From NCBI GenBank assembly GCA_026993705.1, contig JALWSJ010000061.1, forward strand, positions 1 to 8,427: DNA of 8,427 nucleotides, given 5' to 3'. The translations under genes and the position numbers were made by a program. The DNA comes from Flavobacteriales bacterium. GTDB lineage: Bacteria > Bacteroidota > Bacteroidia > Flavobacteriales_D > Parvicellaceae. Below are positions 5,977 through 8,427 of this stretch, in pieces. Each line of letters starts with the position of its first letter. The first letter of the stretch is position 1. The notes under the pieces were generated by a model. That model did not search any database. It worked only from the letters and a program-made list of their open reading frames with translations, and was not told the DNA's origin.

Positions 5977-7773
5977 ATGTCAATTCCACAATATTTATCG
6001 GAAACTATAAAGACGCTTCCATCTACACCGGGAGTATATCGTTTTTTAGATGAAAATGAGGTAATTATATATGTAGGGAAGGCAAAAAACTTAAAGAATA
6101 GGGTTAGTTCGTATTTTAATTCCAATCGTCAGCACAATGCCAAGACAAGGATTTTGGTTAAGAAGATTAGGAGCATAAAAACGATAAGTGTAGAGACAGA
6201 AGCTGATGCACTTTTGCTGGAGAATACCTTGATAAAAAAGCATCAACCAAAGTACAATATACAGCTCAAAGATGATAAAACTTATCCATGGATTTGTATA
6301 AAAAAAGAACCTTTTCCTCGTTTGTTTTACACGCGTCAGGTGGTAAAAGGAGAGGGAGAGTATTTTGGCCCTTTTCATTCGGTAACAACGGTTAAGACGT
6401 TGTTGGAATTGTTTAAAAATACCTTTGAAATTCGTAGTTGTACGCATAAGTTGACAGAAGAAAATATCGGCAAGAAAGAATTTAAGACTTCGGTAGAATA
6501 TTATATAGGAAATTGCAAAGGATGTTGTCAGGGGGAGGTTACGCATAAGGAATATAAAGACCGGTTGAGAAATGTAAAAAAGGTATTGCGAGGAAACACA
6601 AAATCGGTAATCGAGCAATTGCGGATAAAGATGCGGAAGCACGCGACAAAATTAGAGTTCGAAAAAGCCCAAGAAATCAAAGAAAAAATACAAAGAGTAG
6701 AGTGTTTTCAAGCAAAATCTACCGTAGTGAGTGCATCTATAAAAAATGTGGATGTTTTTAATATAGATAGCGATGTGCATACGGCTTTTATCAATTATCT
6801 AAAGGTGATAAACGGAGCGATTATACAAAGTTATACTTTGGAAATTAAGAAGAAAATGGACGAACCCGATTCGGATCTGTTGGCACACGGCATATTGGAG
6901 ATTCGTGAACGTTTTGCTTCCAAAACGCAGGAGTTGATTTTGCCCGAACCCTTGCCGATACAATTAAAAGACGTTAAAATTACCGTACCCAAACAAGGAG
7001 CAAAAAAGGATTTGTTGCGTTTATCTTTCGTCAATGCCCAAGCGGTTAAAGAGGAACGACACAAACGGCAGAAAAACCTCGACCCAGAGAAAAACACCTT
7101 ACGAATTTTAGAAACGGTCAAAAAAGATTTGCACTTGACCGAATTGCCACGTCATATCGAATGTTTCGATAATTCAAATTTTCATGGGACCAATCCTGTA
7201 GCAGCTTGCGTAGTGTTCAAAGACGCCAAACCGGACAAAAAAGATTACCGGCATTTTAACATTAAAACCGTAGTCGGAGCAAATGATTTTGCATCTATGG
7301 AAGAGGTGATTTACCGCCGGTACAAACGTCTGTTGGACGAGCAAGAGCCACTGCCGCAACTGATTATTGTAGATGGAGGCAAGGGACAGTTGTCATCGGC
7401 AGTTAAAAGTCTGAAAACCCTCGATTTGATTGGAAAAGTGGCAGTAGTAGGGATAGCCAAACGTCTGGAAGAAATCTATTTTCCCGGAGATTCCTTACCT
7501 ATTTATATCGACAAACGCTCCGAGTCCCTAAAGCTAATTCAATACCTAAGAAATGAAGCCCATCGTTTCGGGATAACACATCACCGCAGTAAACGGCGAA
7601 AAGGAACATTAAAAACAGAGCTGTTAGAAATAAAAGGCATCGGTAAAAAGACCCAAGAACAGCTTATAAAACACTATAAATCACTCAAACGAATAAAAGA
7701 AGCACCTAAGGAGCGTTTAGAAGAAATCATAGGAAAATCCAAGGCAGAAATTGTATATAAAGCACTACATTAA
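5977..7773 (+). CDS. uvrC: UvrABC excinuclease subunit C
   Basis: UvrC makes both incisions in nucleotide excision repair after UvrA/UvrB have located damage. From ATG 5977 the protein has 598 residues, normal for the family. The order is as follows. A GIY-YIG nuclease for the 3' cut (GVY 19-21, YVG 32-34, Arg42, metal-binding Glu82 in LLLEN) comes first. A cysteine region follows at 155-184, then a UvrB-binding UVR domain at about 208-242. The RNase H-like nuclease for the 5' cut has Asp398 (CFDNSN), Asp466 (IVDGGKGQ) and His529 (NEAHRF). The helix-hairpin-helix DNA-binding tail (LLEIKGIGKKT) begins near 549. The longer reading from TTG 5926 is rejected because it starts inside the repeat hairpin and before the promoter. 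One putative Fe-S ligand position is Ser172 where E. coli has Cys. The gene is more G+C-rich than the run upstream and is bracketed by inverted copies of the repeat. Confidence 0.97.
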   Translation: MSIPQYLSETIKTLPSTPGVYRFLDENEVIIYVGKAKNLKNRVSSYFNSNRQHNAKTRILVKKIRSIKTISVETEADALLLENTLIKKHQPKYNIQLKDDKTYPWICIKKEPFPRLFYTRQVVKGEGEYFGPFHSVTTVKTLLELFKNTFEIRSCTHKLTEENIGKKEFKTSVEYYIGNCKGCCQGEVTHKEYKDRLRNVKKVLRGNTKSVIEQLRIKMRKHATKLEFEKAQEIKEKIQRVECFQAKSTVVSASIKNVDVFNIDSDVHTAFINYLKVINGAIIQSYTLEIKKKMDEPDSDLLAHGILEIRERFASKTQELILPEPLPIQLKDVKITVPKQGAKKDLLRLSFVNAQAVKEERHKRQKNLDPEKNTLRILETVKKDLHLTELPRHIECFDNSNFHGTNPVAACVVFKDAKPDKKDYRHFNIKTVVGANDFASMEEVIYRRYKRLLDEQEPLPQLIIVDGGKGQLSSAVKSLKTLDLIGKVAVVGIAKRLEEIYFPGDSLPIYIDKRSESLKLIQYLRNEAHRFGITHHRSKRRKGTLKTELLEIKGIGKKTQEQLIKHYKSLKRIKEAPKERLEEIIGKSKAEIVYKALH

Positions 7774-7782
7774 TGAAGATTA

Positions 7783-7982
7783 GGGCGTTCCCTTTACGGC
7801 CTTAAAAACCGTGTAGTGTGAACGAAACGGTTTTTAAGACCGTAAAGGTCGGGCTATCACTACTCGCTCTTTTGTGTTGCATATATGCAACAACACAAAA
7901 GGAGCTCAAACACGCCGTTCTATCCCTAACGCGAGTGAAATTGGCGGATTGAAAGTGAATTTTTGTTTTCTTAGACGATGAA
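7783..7982 (-). repeat. Structured intergenic repeat, copy 2 (200 nt, inverted)
   Basis: This is copy 1 in reverse complement. Reading on the minus strand, the head TTCATCGTCTAAGAAAAC (7982-7965) is followed by CGCGTTAGGGATAGAACGGC, stem-loop 1 (11-bp stem 7869-7879 with 7891-7901, 11-nt loop), ATAGCCCGACC, stem-loop 2 (21-nt arms 7791-7811 and 7828-7848 with one C-A mismatch) and GGGAACGCCC. GCGTT 7785-7789 pairs with AACGC 7928-7932. The sequences of stem-loop 2 and of the inner half of stem-loop 1 differ from copy 1, but pairing is kept. It starts 9 nt after the uvrC stop codon, so its hairpins may also end the uvrC transcript. Confidence 0.8.
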
Positions 7983-8021
7983 TAAAAATTTTGCATAGCA
8001 CCCGCTATGGAAAATTTTTAT
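7982..8021. terminator. Near-perfect 18-bp hairpin between uvrC and the ligase gene
   Basis: ATAAAAATTTTGCATAGC (7982-7999) pairs with GCTATGGAAAATTTTTAT (8004-8021) over 18 positions with one G-G mismatch and an ACCC loop. The arms carry A-tracts on one side and T-tracts on the other, as in bidirectional terminators between convergent genes; uvrC (plus) and the ligase (minus) do converge here. The T-tract lies within the stem, so termination is plausible but unproven. The hairpin adjoins the head of repeat copy 2 and could be part of that insertion. Confidence 0.5.
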
Positions 8022-8061
8022 GAAGAAGGAAAAGGGAGCAAAAAACGCTTTATACCGTCTA

Positions 8062-8248
8062 TTTTACTCGTGTTAGGGATACTCCAACTAACGTAAAAGT
8101 ACAACATTGAAAATCAATGAATTATGAAATTACCTAAATTTTTACGTTAGCTCAAAAAAACTCAACTGTTTTTTACAGTCGCTTAATAATCCCTAACGCG
8201 AGTAAAAAGAGTGGTAAGAAAATGAGTTTTGTTTTCTTAAACGATGAA
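8062..8248 (-). repeat. Structured intergenic repeat, copy 3 (187 nt, variant interior)
   Basis: On the minus strand it has the same head (TTCATCGTTTAAGAAAAC, 8248-8231) and, 48 nt after its first base, CGCGTTAGGGAT. The head forms an 8-bp hairpin (TAAGAAAA 8215-8222 with TTTTCTTA 8232-8239). The interior differs from copies 1 and 2. The unit is closed by a 19-nt inverted repeat (8062-8080 with 8189-8207, one mismatch by Watson-Crick rules). Within it lie an 11-bp stem (CTAACGTAAAA 8088-8098 with 8140-8150), a 6-bp hairpin (8105-8110 with 8114-8119) and a 5-bp hairpin (8165-8169 with 8175-8179). It ends 9 nt from the stop codon of the ligase gene and may influence that transcript's 3' end. 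No open frame lies inside. Confidence 0.75.
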
Positions 8249-8257
8249 AAAAAATGT

Positions 8258-8427
8258 CTATTTCTCAACTCTAATACGTGTATCAACCGCTACTAAATAA
8301 TTGGGAGAACCAAGTAACGGATTAATATCCATTTCAACAATTTCTGGTGCAATTTCAACTAAGGCAGAGAGGCGTTGAATAACGTCAACAAAAGCATCAA
8401 TGTCGATACCTTCTTTTCCTCTTATAC
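8258..8427 (-). CDS. ADP-forming acetyl/acyl-CoA ligase, C-terminal fragment
   Basis: Only the last 56 codons are in the window; the gene continues beyond 8427. The fragment has RGKEGIDIDAFVD, a helix (VIQRLSALVEIAPEI), then VEMDINPLL and VAVDTRIRVEK before TAG. The E-x-D-I-N-P-L-L and V-A-V/L-D-x-R-I-R-V pair is typical of the end of the ATP-grasp domain in NDP-forming acetyl-CoA synthetases (acetate-CoA ligase family), which link acyl-CoA cleavage to ATP formation or protein acetylation, depending on the member. Succinyl-CoA synthetase beta has a related E-x-N-P-L motif, but the ending fits the acetyl-CoA ligase type better. The gene converges on uvrC, with repeats between them. Confidence 0.85.
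   Translation of the reverse strand, partial: IRGKEGIDIDAFVDVIQRLSALVEIAPEIVEMDINPLLGSPNYLVAVDTRIRVEK

Noticed and set aside
6091..6642. 183-codon open frame on the minus strand
   Set aside because: It is antisense to the N-terminal part of uvrC, whose motifs are clear; its composition is that of a reverse reading.
7802..7996. 64-codon open frame on the minus strand after uvrC
   Set aside because: It lies almost entirely within repeat copy 2 and reads through its hairpins, so it is a by-product of the repeat.
5762..8248. CRISPR array
   Set aside because: The copies are few, long, in both orientations and widely spaced, without regular spacers or cas genes.

Overview
The window looks like chromosomal DNA of a low-GC Bacteroidota, most likely a member of the Flavobacteriaceae. 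The evidence is strong A+T bias, genes without clear Shine-Dalgarno sites, a TAnnTTTG-type promoter box in front of uvrC, Bacteroidota-style envelope proteins (two SPII lipoproteins, and a beta-barrel whose signal peptide ends in Gln), and an ADP-forming acyl-CoA ligase tail. The assignment is by character of the sequence, not by a search.

Layout. (1) 1-373 is non-coding. It holds a 175-nt long-hairpin repeat (9-183) and a shorter inverted repeat (297-349) just upstream of the first gene. (2) 374-5680 is a compact run of five plus-strand genes: a lipoprotein with two carboxypeptidase-regulatory-like beta-sandwich repeats, a predicted outer-membrane beta-barrel, an uncharacterised P-loop NTPase, a six-TM ABC-exporter-type protein whose nucleotide-binding domain has lost most catalytic motifs, and a lipoprotein isoaspartyl peptidase/L-asparaginase (Ntn-hydrolase) with a complete active site. 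Four of the five are tied by 2-nt spacing or by overlaps. The P-loop and ABC genes seem to use GTG and TTG starts. (3) 5762-5951 is a ~190-nt structured repeat. (4) 5977-7773 is uvrC, the nucleotide-excision-repair endonuclease. (5) 7774-8257 is non-coding and almost filled by two more copies of the same repeat family (7783-7982 and 8062-8248, opposite orientation to the first), with a strong hairpin between them. (6) 8258-8427 on the minus strand is the C-terminal end of an ADP-forming acetyl/acyl-CoA ligase.

How the genes may work together. The five-gene run places products in the cytoplasm (P-loop NTPase), inner membrane (ABC-like protein), periplasm or lipid-anchored compartment (lipoprotein, peptidase) and outer membrane (barrel), so it could form an envelope-spanning pathway. 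The exporter-like protein is probably not a functional ATPase by itself. Its gene overlaps that of an intact P-loop NTPase, so that protein may be its energising or regulatory partner; this is inference. The run is visibly more A+T-rich than uvrC and lies between repeats, which fits an accessory block next to core genes.

The best-supported unusual signal is the repeat family. Three ~190-nt copies share a head (TTCATCGTYTAAGAAAAC, 48-49 nt, then CGCGTTAGGGAT). Two of them also share a branched structure in which one stem keeps its 11-bp stem and 11-nt loop geometry while five consecutive base pairs are swapped by compensatory changes.
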